NCBI GenBank assembly: GCA_013298845.1
Contig: JAAFJN010000001.1
Location: forward strand, 1 to 64,000
DNA from: Chitinophagales bacterium
GTDB taxonomy: Bacteria > Bacteroidota > Bacteroidia > Chitinophagales > Saprospiraceae
Length of the DNA stretch: 64,000 nt
Reading direction: 5' to 3'
The position numbers and the translations under genes are program-made. This document shows positions 8,508-15,835 of this stretch, piece by piece. The first letter of the stretch is position 1. The number at the start of each line of letters is the position of its first letter. The notes under the pieces are model-generated. The model did not search any database and was not told the DNA's origin. It saw only the letters and a program-made list of their open reading frames with translations.

Positions 8508-8563
8508 GGGCGCCGCCCTTGTGGCTGCCCCGTGACGTAGGGACCGCCCTCGTGGCTGCCCCG
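8504..8563. repeat. Two tandem G/C-rich direct repeats in a convergent gap
   Basis: Copy 1 (8504-8532) and copy 2 (8537-8563) share gtaggg, cgccct and gtggctgccccg with a few differences. Copy 1 includes the TAG stop of the TPR gene. The pair fills the gap between two convergent genes. Origin unknown; it resembles dispersed intergenic repeats. Confidence 0.55.
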
Positions 8564-8564
8564 C

Positions 8565-10106
8565 TCACCGGCGCATCCGGCGGCTGATGACCTCGTTCAG
8601 GTGCTGGCCAGACACTTTACTTTCGAGCCAGCCAATCACATCCAGGTACATAAACGAACGGCCCTCGTAGGGGCTTTTCTCATAGCGGCGCAAGCGTTCC
8701 AACAGGGCACTGAGCGCCGCTTTGATTTGGGTATTGTTGGTGAGTCCAAACGACTTTCGGATGAACCGGAAAATTTCTTCTTCCACCACACTCAGGTGCT
8801 CCATTTTGGCCATAAAGCGGTATACCGATTTAATCAAGTGCTCCAAAATGGAATAATTGCCCAGTTCGTAGTGCGAAATCAGGTGCAACAGCCGGGCGTA
8901 GCATTGGAGGTCGTTGCGCAGGTCCACTTTCCAATGGATAATGCGGTGGAGGTAATCAATGGTATTTTTAAAATCGCCGTTGCCAAAGTAGAGGCAGGCA
9001 ATTTTGTAATAAAACACCAATTCGCGGTGGCGGTCGGTTTGCAGCGAATAGGTATCGAGCATTTTTTCCAATTCGGGCACAATGGCGATGCCCCCGGCAA
9101 AGTCACCGGCCAAAAAATAACCGTTGAGTTTGGCGATATACACGTAAATGACCGTTTGGGCGCGAATGTTTTCGTTAAATTTCCCGTCTTCCGAGGCCGC
9201 AAAGGTTTCAAACTTGGCCAAATCGCTTACAAAACCCTTGTGGTTGCGCAACATAAAATGCGCCAGCAACAAATTGTGCATGGCTTTTACGTAATACGGC
9301 GCTTCGATGCGCAGCATTTGCGGGTACGTTTCGAACAGGTCGGCCCATTTGCGGGCGTACCGGTAATGCATCAGAAAATCCTGGGAGATAAAAGCGTACC
9401 AGCAATAGGATTGATACAGGTATAATTTTTCAAAAAAACCTTCCGATTGGCGCGCCGCCACGGGCAATTGCGCGGTAAAAAACTCCCGAATGGCTTCGGC
9501 TTCTTTTTCGTCGCGGGCGTGTCCGTAGTGGATATACCAACTGTAGAGTTGCAGGGCGAGGTTCGAGAGGCGGCCCACCATGGCGAGGCGCTCGTTGAGG
9601 AGGCGCACTTCGAGGGCAATTTCTTCGGCGCGGTGGCGCATACTGCGGGTAATGTGCAGCGATTCGATCTTTTTTTCAAACACCAAGGCTTGCAGCCAAA
9701 ACGAATTTTGGTGGTAGTGTTTGGCCAATTCGCGGGTGCGCTCCAACATGCGCAAACTTTGTTGGTACAGGCCCTTGTCGTACAGGATGCGGGCGTATTC
9801 CAGTTGTTCGTGGAGTTGGTTTTCGACGTTCACCTCTTCGCGCATAACCCGGAGGCTGGCCAAAATTTGTTTGTACAAATTCGCCTTGAGGTTGGGCAAT
9901 TGTTCTTTTTTGAGCGAACTGCCTTTTTTTAACAAATTAGCCTCGTCGTAATCGGGCATTTTGTCCAAAAGGTCAAATAATTGCGCAATTTTTAGGTCCC
10001 CGGAAGCCGAGTTGCGGCCCACGAAGAGTTTAAAATTGCGTTTTTCGGCCTTGCCCAAGGACTTAACGAGTTGGAACAGCGCATCGCTGGAACGATTGGA
10101 AGGCAT
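8565..10106 (-). CDS. Conserved Bacteroidota helical-repeat protein, function unknown
   Basis: 513 residues, no signal peptide or membrane segment, so cytoplasmic. Almost entirely helical with degenerate TPR-like hairpins: ILYDKGLYQQSLRMLERTREL, YYKIACLYFGNGDFKNTIDYL, LISHYELGNYSILEHLIKSV. The N-terminus (ALFQLVKSLGKAEKRNFKLF) is the conserved hallmark of a large Bacteroidota hypothetical family. It faces the TPR gene convergently across the G/C-rich repeats. A -7 box (TATTTTTG) lies at 10130-10137. The gene at 57961 appears to be a distant relative of the same architecture. I do not know its function. Confidence 0.7.
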   Translation of the reverse strand: MPSNRSSDALFQLVKSLGKAEKRNFKLFVGRNSASGDLKIAQLFDLLDKMPDYDEANLLKKGSSLKKEQLPNLKANLYKQILASLRVMREEVNVENQLHEQLEYARILYDKGLYQQSLRMLERTRELAKHYHQNSFWLQALVFEKKIESLHITRSMRHRAEEIALEVRLLNERLAMVGRLSNLALQLYSWYIHYGHARDEKEAEAIREFFTAQLPVAARQSEGFFEKLYLYQSYCWYAFISQDFLMHYRYARKWADLFETYPQMLRIEAPYYVKAMHNLLLAHFMLRNHKGFVSDLAKFETFAASEDGKFNENIRAQTVIYVYIAKLNGYFLAGDFAGGIAIVPELEKMLDTYSLQTDRHRELVFYYKIACLYFGNGDFKNTIDYLHRIIHWKVDLRNDLQCYARLLHLISHYELGNYSILEHLIKSVYRFMAKMEHLSVVEEEIFRFIRKSFGLTNNTQIKAALSALLERLRRYEKSPYEGRSFMYLDVIGWLESKVSGQHLNEVISRRMRR

Positions 10107-10129
10107 AGTTATCGGTGTTTTTCAACCCG

Positions 10130-10137
10130 CAAAAATA
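10130..10137 (-). promoter_or_regulatory. -7 box for the helical-repeat gene
   Basis: On the minus strand the sequence is TATTTTTG, 23 bases upstream of the ATG at 10106. No convincing -33 element. Confidence 0.45.
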
Positions 10138-10170
10138 GCCTTTTATTTTTCGTAAAAACTTAACCGCAGG

Positions 10171-10545
10171 CTATTTCTTTTTCTTTTGAGCGGCGTTTTC
10201 TTCGTTCTGAATAACCCGAAACTGGACCATTTCCGATACCAAATCGAGGGGCAATGGTTCGCCGATGGGGAATTGAATGGAGCCTTTGCCCACTTTGTAG
10301 CGGGTGAGTACATCAGCAAAGGCTTCGTTGCCGGTGGGCGTGGCGTAAAACCCGATGTGGTTTTTGAAGGCGGCAAAATGCACCAAAACGCCGTGCTGCA
10401 CGAAAGTGGGCATTCCGTACGAAATGGTTTCGGTAGCCAGTGGCGCGGCGTTTTGGATGGTGGTGCGCATTTGCGTTAATAAAGCCTGGGTCTCGGGCGG
10501 GAAACCGGCGATATAGGCGTCAATGGTGGTAATGGAGGTATCCAT
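10171..10545 (-). CDS. DUF1801 (YdhG-like) protein
   Basis: 124 residues. The DUF1801 signature is clear: DAYIAGFPPETQALLTQMR, ETISYGMPTF, LVHFAAFKNHIGFYA, KGSIQFPIGEPLPLDLV. The fold is frataxin/CyaY-like and some Bacillus homologues are described as iron chaperones; that role is not shown for this protein. It ends in a lysine-rich tail (AAQKKKK). Only three bases separate it from the preceding DUF1801 gene, so the two are probably translated from one message with the AHSA1 gene. Confidence 0.85.
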   Translation of the reverse strand: MDTSITTIDAYIAGFPPETQALLTQMRTTIQNAAPLATETISYGMPTFVQHGVLVHFAAFKNHIGFYATPTGNEAFADVLTRYKVGKGSIQFPIGEPLPLDLVSEMVQFRVIQNEENAAQKKKK

Positions 10546-10548
10546 GCG

Positions 10549-10968
10549 TTATTCGGTTGGATTGATACGCGTTATCAAGGCCAAAATGACCTTTTTTAAT
10601 TCGTCTTGTTTTTGTTCCAAATCGCTTAAGTCTTTAATCGTGACCATGCGTCGCCCGTCGGTGTAGGCACCTTCCAAAATGGGCGAAATATCCTTTACGC
10701 GTTCGCCGGTAGGCAGCACCAACAGCACGTAACCTTTGCGCAAGTGCATGACCACCAAATCCCGTTGGTAGGTTTTGGGGTCAAATGCCTCCATAGCACC
10801 GGTGTAAAAAATGCTGGGCGAATTCCATTTAATCTGCTCGCCCAGATCTGGATGCAGGGGCAAAAGATATTGCCGCACCGCCTCCACCAAAGGGCGGAGT
10901 TCGGTGGGCAATTGTTCGATATAAGCCGTTACCGAAGCCGGATCGTGGAGGTCTTTGGTTTTAGCCAC
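10549..10968 (-). CDS. Second DUF1801 protein (GTG start)
   Basis: 139 residues. DUF1801 features: DPASVTAYIEQLPTELRPLV, LGEQIKWNSPSIFYTG, LVVMHLRKGYVLLVLPTG, RRMVTIKDLSDLEQKQDEL. The open frame extends far upstream, but that part lies on top of the AHSA1 gene. The GTG at 10968, one base after the AHSA1 stop, gives VAKTKDLHDP and is the sensible start, implying coupled translation. It is diverged from the neighbouring DUF1801 gene, so not a recent duplication. Confidence 0.75.
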   Translation of the reverse strand: MAKTKDLHDPASVTAYIEQLPTELRPLVEAVRQYLLPLHPDLGEQIKWNSPSIFYTGAMEAFDPKTYQRDLVVMHLRKGYVLLVLPTGERVKDISPILEGAYTDGRRMVTIKDLSDLEQKQDELKKVILALITRINPTE

Positions 10969-10969
10969 G

Positions 10970-11392
10970 TTAAACCGTTTTGGTGTGTTTTTTATAATTA
11001 TCCAAAATGGCCTGCCAACCTTCTTTTTGCATTTCAGGCGGATTTTCGTTCTCCGGGTCAAATGTTTCGGTGATGTGCACGGCATCGCCATCGGCTTCAA
11101 ACAGCACTTCAATGCGGCGGTCGTCGGCCAGTACGTAGGCAATTCTTTGGTGGTCAACCACTTCGGTGTATTGGCCTTCAAAATCGAAAGACACACTGCC
11201 GTCGCGGGCGGCCATGGTGTACTTGAACGAACCGCCGGTGCGCAGGTCGTTGGTTGCCGCCGGGCAATGCCAGTCATCCGAAGCGGCGTTCCATTGGGTA
11301 ACGTGTTCGGGGGCCGTAAAGCATTCCCAGGCTTTTTCGAGGCTGGCGTGAACGGTGGTTTTTACCGTAATTTTTGTGTGATTGGCTGTCAT
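10970..11392 (-). CDS. SRPBCC/AHSA1-domain protein
   Basis: 140 residues forming one START-like (SRPBCC) domain of the AHSA1 subfamily: VKTTVHASLEKAWECFTAPE, HVTQWNAASDDWHCPAA, DLRTGGSFKYTMAARDG, VSFDFEGQYTEV, VHITETFDPENENP, GWQAILDNYKKH. The family binds hydrophobic ligands or partner proteins; the bacterial version has no agreed function. It heads a tight run with the two DUF1801 genes (1 and 3 base gaps). The same fold recurs fused to two VOC domains 0.5 kb upstream. Confidence 0.85.
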   Translation of the reverse strand: MTANHTKITVKTTVHASLEKAWECFTAPEHVTQWNAASDDWHCPAATNDLRTGGSFKYTMAARDGSVSFDFEGQYTEVVDHQRIAYVLADDRRIEVLFEADGDAVHITETFDPENENPPEMQKEGWQAILDNYKKHTKTV

Positions 11393-11422
11393 GTTTTGTT
11401 TTTTTGTGTGATCAAATATATC

Positions 11423-11839
11423 TTATTGCGACGCGCAATCTACCATCCATTGTACCCCGAACTGGTCGCGGACCATCCCAAAATAAGAGTTCCAGAACGT
11501 ATCTTCTAAAGGCATAATTATTTCGCCGTCTGCGCTCAATGCGTGAAAAAGCCGACTAGCCTCTTCGCGGTCGTGTATGGAAATACTTACGTTAAACAAG
11601 TTGCCCGCAATGCCTTTAAAATCGGGCGGACAATCGCTGCCCATGAGCACGCAATGTTCCCCCACGGGCAAAGATACGTGCAAAATACGTTCGCTAAACT
11701 CCGGTGGAAACGGGGCTTCTCCCGGCATATCACTGAAGCGCGAAAAGGCGGAAAATTCGCCGCCAAAAATAGATTTGTAAAAAGTAAAGGCTTTCTCCGC
11801 GGTGCCTTCAAAATTTAGATAAACATTTAAAAATGGCAT
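11423..11839 (-). CDS. PhnB-like VOC family protein
   Basis: 138 residues, single PhnB-type glyoxalase/bleomycin-resistance fold: LNVYLNFEGTAEKAFTFYKS, IFGGEFSAFSRF, ILHVSLPVGEHCVLMGSD, NLFNVSISIHDREEASRLF, then the ending FGMVRDQFGVQWMVDC. The metal ligands of true glyoxalases are not evident, as is usual for PhnB-like proteins. Often annotated as 3-demethylubiquinone methyltransferase-like, which is not supported biochemically. It lies between the AHSA1 gene and the SRPBCC-VOC-VOC fusion. Confidence 0.85.
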   Translation of the reverse strand: MPFLNVYLNFEGTAEKAFTFYKSIFGGEFSAFSRFSDMPGEAPFPPEFSERILHVSLPVGEHCVLMGSDCPPDFKGIAGNLFNVSISIHDREEASRLFHALSADGEIIMPLEDTFWNSYFGMVRDQFGVQWMVDCASQ

Positions 11840-11894
11840 TGTAATGTGTTGTATTTATGTCGTTTTTGAATAAAATTCATATTTTTAGGGTACA

Positions 11895-13202
11895 TTATTC
11901 CGCCGTTTCATAGGCGTTTTGTAAAACAGAGATGTCAATTTTGCGCATTTTCAGCATAGCCAGCATCACGTTGCCGACTTTGGATGCGTCGGGGTCGCTG
12001 AGGTACTGCAACAACGCTTTGGGCACTACCTGCCACGACACCCCGAACGGGTCTTTGAGCCACGCGCATTGGCTTTCTGCGCCGCCGTCGCGGGTCAATT
12101 CATCCCAATAATAATCGGTTTCCGCTTGGGTATCGGTGGAAATAACCAATGAAAACGCCTCGGTAAAGGTGTAGTTATGCCCGGTTCCGCCGTCCATAAT
12201 CATCATTTTTTGACCGGCCAAAGCAAATTGCGCGTGTTGCACAAAACCCTCGGTGTTGGGTTGTCCGGGACCGTAGTAGAGGATACCATCCACGGTATTG
12301 CTGTTGAAGACGGATAAATAACGTTGCATAGCGGCTTCGGCTTGGCCATTGAGCGCGTCTGCAAACAAAAGGGACAGGGTTATTTTTTGCCCAACGTCGG
12401 ACAATTTGCCCAACGAAATTTGCCACGACACCCCAAAACGATCTTCGAGCCAGCCGTATTTTTCACTCCAGGGCCAGGCTTGCAACGACATCAGGGTTTT
12501 GCCGCCTTCCGATAAATTTGCCCAAAGATGATCCACTTCCGCTTCGGTTTCGCATTGTACAAACAACGAAATAGCGGGCGTAAATTGGAAAGATGGCCCG
12601 CCGTTAATGGCCGAAAACTTCTGGCCACCCAACGAAAAACTGGCGGTAAAAGCCTTATCGCCCTGTCGGTTCACCTGCAAAATGGCCGAATTGGCAAAAG
12701 CCGTGGTGTACTGCTGTAAAGCGGCTTCCATTTGATCATCGAACCACAGAAACGGGGTAATTAATTGTTTTTCGGCCAATTCTTTCACCAATTTGAGCGC
12801 ATGGGGAAAGGTTTTTTCAAAATAATCCGCGTGGATATTCTTGGTTTCCATTTCGGCCACTAAAAGGATTCCGCCGTCTTTTTCGGTGAGCGTGTAGGTT
12901 TCCAATGCATCGGCCCAGCCTTCTTTTTGGGCAATTTCCCGGTCTTCAACGCCATTTTTGTAAAAACCAAGGTGGCGGAAACTGACCCGGTGGTGGGTAA
13001 TAAGCGTGGCAATTTCGCTGGACATGCCGTCGTTGCTTTGGTCAACAAACAACACTTTGCCGCCCTCTTGCCAATCGGCTTTCATTTGTGATCCTTCGCT
13101 GAAAACCTTTGTCCATGCCGGATACGTTTCCGGGTTCCAAAGGATATCCCACACCCGCTCTTTGGGGGCGATGATGTGGGTGGAGAACTGTAATTTTACC
13201 AT
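11895..13202 (-). CDS. SRPBCC-VOC-VOC triple-domain fusion protein
   Basis: 435 residues with three domains. Residues ~1-145 are SRPBCC (FSTHIIAPKERVWDILWNPE, YPAWTKVFSEGS, HHRVSFRHLGFY). Residues ~148-270 are PhnB-type VOC (TPFLWFDDQMEAALQQYTTA, then FGVSWQISL). Residues ~275-420 are a second PhnB domain (LFADALNGQAEAAMQRYLSV, then FGVSWQVVPKALLQYLSDPD, with the family's usual MLKMRKIDISVLQ end). These folds also exist as separate genes immediately downstream, giving fusion evidence that SRPBCC and VOC proteins work together. Enzymatic activity unknown. A promoter (TACCTTTG at 13235-13242) lies upstream, back to back with that of the GlxA-like gene. Confidence 0.85.
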   Translation of the reverse strand: MVKLQFSTHIIAPKERVWDILWNPETYPAWTKVFSEGSQMKADWQEGGKVLFVDQSNDGMSSEIATLITHHRVSFRHLGFYKNGVEDREIAQKEGWADALETYTLTEKDGGILLVAEMETKNIHADYFEKTFPHALKLVKELAEKQLITPFLWFDDQMEAALQQYTTAFANSAILQVNRQGDKAFTASFSLGGQKFSAINGGPSFQFTPAISLFVQCETEAEVDHLWANLSEGGKTLMSLQAWPWSEKYGWLEDRFGVSWQISLGKLSDVGQKITLSLLFADALNGQAEAAMQRYLSVFNSNTVDGILYYGPGQPNTEGFVQHAQFALAGQKMMIMDGGTGHNYTFTEAFSLVISTDTQAETDYYWDELTRDGGAESQCAWLKDPFGVSWQVVPKALLQYLSDPDASKVGNVMLAMLKMRKIDISVLQNAYETAE

Positions 13203-13234
13203 GTGTTCGGTTTTAGAACTTTTTGTTTAGACTG

Positions 13235-13264
13235 CAAAGGTAATGGTGCGCCAAGTTACGGCAA
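13235..13264 (-). promoter_or_regulatory. Promoter for the fusion gene
   Basis: Minus strand TACCTTTG at 13235-13242 with TTG at 13262-13264, a 19-base spacer. It directs transcription toward the gene starting at 13202. Confidence 0.6.
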
Positions 13265-13321
13265 CTGTGGCAAAAACGACAAACCCAATGGGCGATTGTG
13301 ACAAACTTTTTGTTTTGTAAA

Positions 13322-13353
13322 TTTGCCCGCTTCATTCCGGTGATTTATCTTTG
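13322..13353 (+). promoter_or_regulatory. Promoter of the GlxA-like gene, abutting the start codon
   Basis: TTTG at 13322-13325, a 20-base spacer and TATCTTTG at 13346-13353. The ATG at 13358 follows only four bases later, so the transcript should be leaderless or nearly so. Confidence 0.65.
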
Positions 13354-13357
13354 CCCA

Positions 13358-14332
13358 ATGAAAAAGATTAGCATCCTTGTTCCCGAAAACGCGGTATTGG
13401 CCGCCATCACCGATCCGCAGTACATGTTTACGGCGGTGAATCAGTTTTTACAGGCATCGGGCCGGATGCCGCTGTTCGAGGTACAACTGGTGGGCATGAC
13501 CCGCGATGTGCAACTGAACGAAGGCGCATTTTCGGTGCACACCCGGTTTTTGTTGGACGAAGTGGCGCAAACCGATTTGGTGATTGTACCGGCCCTGAGC
13601 GGCGATTTTTCGGAAGGAATTGCTAAAAACGAACCCATGCGCCAATGGATTATCGGGCAACGCGCCCAAGGTGCCGAGGTGGCTTCTTTGTGCGTGGGCG
13701 CTTTTTTGCTGGCCGCCACGGGGTTGCTCGACGGCAAACGCTGTTCTACGCATTGGCTGTTTGCGGCGCAGTTTCGCGCCATGTTCCCGGCGGTGGAACT
13801 CGTGGACGGTGCCATTATCACCGAAGACCAGGGAATGTACAGCAGCGGCGGCGCAACGTCGTATTGGAATTTGTTGCTGTATTTGGTGGAAAAATACACC
13901 GACCGCGACACGGCCATTCTCGCCGCCAAATTTTTTGCCATTGACATTGACCGCGACAGCCAATCGGCTTTTATGATGTTTAAAGGTCAAAAAGAACACG
14001 ATGACGCGGCCATTCGCGCCGCCCAGGAATTTATTGAAACGCATTTTACCGAAAAAATAACCATCGAAACATTAGCCGACCGCTTTGCCGTGGGCCGCCG
14101 CAGTTTTGAACGCCGTTTCAAAAAAGCCACCAACAATACCGTAATCGAATACATTCAACGGGTAAAAATGGAAGCCGCTAAACGCAGTTTGGAATCTTCG
14201 CGCAAAAACATCAACGAAGTGATGTTCGACGTGGGTTACACCGACGCCAAAGCCTTCCGCGATGTGTTTAAACGTTGGACCGGCCTTACCCCCGTGGAAT
14301 ACCGAAATAAATACAATAAAGCGGCGGCGTAG
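13358..14332 (+). CDS. GlxA family AraC-type transcriptional regulator
   Basis: 324 residues from the ATG at 13358 (an upstream in-frame start lies before the promoter and is rejected). N-terminal DJ-1/PfpI-like domain: KISILVPENAVLAAITDP, DLVIVPALSGDF, VASLCVGAFLLAATGLLDGK with the nucleophile-elbow-like Cys, CSTHWLFAAQF, GMYSSGGATSYW. C-terminal AraC double HTH: ITIETLADRFAVGRRSFERR, VEYRN after FDVGYTDAKAFRDVFKRWTG. These regulators typically activate neighbouring metabolic genes. Its divergent position makes the SRPBCC-VOC-VOC/DUF1801 cluster the likely target, which is inference. Confidence 0.88.
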   Translation: MKKISILVPENAVLAAITDPQYMFTAVNQFLQASGRMPLFEVQLVGMTRDVQLNEGAFSVHTRFLLDEVAQTDLVIVPALSGDFSEGIAKNEPMRQWIIGQRAQGAEVASLCVGAFLLAATGLLDGKRCSTHWLFAAQFRAMFPAVELVDGAIITEDQGMYSSGGATSYWNLLLYLVEKYTDRDTAILAAKFFAIDIDRDSQSAFMMFKGQKEHDDAAIRAAQEFIETHFTEKITIETLADRFAVGRRSFERRFKKATNNTVIEYIQRVKMEAAKRSLESSRKNINEVMFDVGYTDAKAFRDVFKRWTGLTPVEYRNKYNKAAA

Positions 14333-14337
14333 GGCAT

Positions 14338-14369
14338 AAAAAAGGCCCCGTTGAGTTGCTCAACAGGGC
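14338..14369 (-). terminator. Intrinsic terminator for the T9SS gene at 14419
   Basis: Arms 14345-14355 and 14359-14369 (gccccgttgag / ctcaacagggc, one mismatch) form a hairpin; on the minus strand it is followed by CC and a run of T. It sits between convergent genes. Confidence 0.7.
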
Positions 14370-14418
14370 GCGTGTAACAAAAACTACTAATACTGTATTG
14401 CTGTGTAATCGGTTTCTT

Positions 14419-15624
14419 TTATCGTTGAATGCTGATTGGTTCGGTGGCAATCAGGTGATTCGCGGTGTCGTGTACGTTCAGGATATAGGTTCCGGCGGGT
14501 AATTCCGAAGCCACTTGGAACGAAAGTGTATTGCCCGAAAGCGGTTGCGCGTGGCCCGATTGCACCGTTTTGCCGCTAAAATCGGTGAGCGTGTACGACG
14601 CCTCCGCCACTGTTTTACCCTGAATTAATAAATTGATGCCTTGGCCATTGGACGGATTGGGGAACAAAATGGTGCTGTAAGCGGCAACGTCGAGATCACC
14701 CGTGGACGACGGCGGAACGGACAAGTTATCGGTGTTGACAAACACATATTGTGGCGTCGTAAACGTGTTGTCGCTCCGGTAATCGAAGCGCAATAAAAAA
14801 CTTAAATTCCCCTCGCGAAAAAAATTATACTGGTGGAGAACGTCGGATTGTTGCCCTTGTGACACGCTAAAGGCATTCAATAACGCGGGCGGTGCCGGTG
14901 CGCCACCGAGGAAAAAACTATCCACGCTGTACTGGATCATCCGATCCATCAACACATCGTAAGGGATGCTTGGACCATCGGGGGTGTACACCCGTAATTT
15001 TCCCCAACCCACCACGCTGTCTTTCCGGATAAAAGTGCTGACCAATTGGCCCGGTGTATTATTGAGGCCAAAAGCCGTCACTTTTAAGGTAAAGTTGTAG
15101 ACTCTCCGGCTTGCGCTTTCCCACGCTGATCCGGCGGTCATCGGGAATTGCATGACCTGACGGGGCGCATTGAGAATAGCCCCCTGCAACGGAAACGAAA
15201 TATTATCGCTGTTATTCCCGGTTAAAGCCCCCAGCGGATAACTTTGCTCTTCGACGTAAATGCCTTTTTCGGAAAGACCTTCTTCGTTGATATCCAATTC
15301 GGAAAAAGTGTTAAAACCCAAAGCCAGCGTGGGGCTTAATGTTTTAAAAAAGGATTGGTAAATATCTATCCCTACCGATGTGTAAAACGGGTCAACTTCC
15401 GGCCAATACGTTGTTATTTCGATGTCGCTGCTGGTAAAGGTGGCGTAATCCCAATTCTGGTTAGCCCCAAAAGTTGGTGCGGGTGGATTGCTGCCGGAAA
15501 TTTCACTGTAGGTAAAAGTGCCCGACGTAACGGGAAAATCCGAAAAATTCAGGGTGATGGGGGTCTGGCTCCAAAGCAGATTGGAAGTAAGTAACAGAAC
15601 AGATATACTGTGTACGAGTTTCAT
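14419..15624 (-). CDS. T9SS-exported protein, unknown function
   Basis: 401 residues. Signal peptide MKLVHSISVLLLTSNLLWSQ. The middle is a beta-rich region without a recognised domain (WDYATFTSSDIEITTYWPEV and several aromatic-rich strands). The last ~85 residues are a T9SS type A sorting domain: ILFPNPSNGQGINLLIQG, YTLTDFSGKTVQSG, ELPAGTYILNVHD and a basic end (ISIQR). The protein is expected to cross the outer membrane by the PorSS and be surface-attached or released. A near-consensus CACCTTTG on the minus strand at 15740-15747 could be its promoter. The 211-base gap upstream holds nothing else I recognise. Confidence 0.8.
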   Translation of the reverse strand: MKLVHSISVLLLTSNLLWSQTPITLNFSDFPVTSGTFTYSEISGSNPPAPTFGANQNWDYATFTSSDIEITTYWPEVDPFYTSVGIDIYQSFFKTLSPTLALGFNTFSELDINEEGLSEKGIYVEEQSYPLGALTGNNSDNISFPLQGAILNAPRQVMQFPMTAGSAWESASRRVYNFTLKVTAFGLNNTPGQLVSTFIRKDSVVGWGKLRVYTPDGPSIPYDVLMDRMIQYSVDSFFLGGAPAPPALLNAFSVSQGQQSDVLHQYNFFREGNLSFLLRFDYRSDNTFTTPQYVFVNTDNLSVPPSSTGDLDVAAYSTILFPNPSNGQGINLLIQGKTVAEASYTLTDFSGKTVQSGHAQPLSGNTLSFQVASELPAGTYILNVHDTANHLIATEPISIQR

Positions 15625-15835
15625 AAGTCAGTGCGTTTTTAGAAAATAATGTTGTTGATAAAAATGGATGTAAAACACCATCGTTTACAATACCTTCCGG
15701 CTCGCCCGTTGCGGTGGCAAACCCTCGATATGTACGATGTGCAAAGGTGTTGTCCGCTTGGCCCCCGCACCAAAAAACGGGCGTGGACAAAGTGTGGACA
15801 GGCTTATAACCAATTGATTATCAACAGAAAAATTT

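Noticed and set aside
10549-11277. Long reading of the second DUF1801 gene into the AHSA1 gene
   Set aside because: The AHSA1 frame is clearly the coding one; the GTG at 10968, one base after the AHSA1 stop, is the sensible start.
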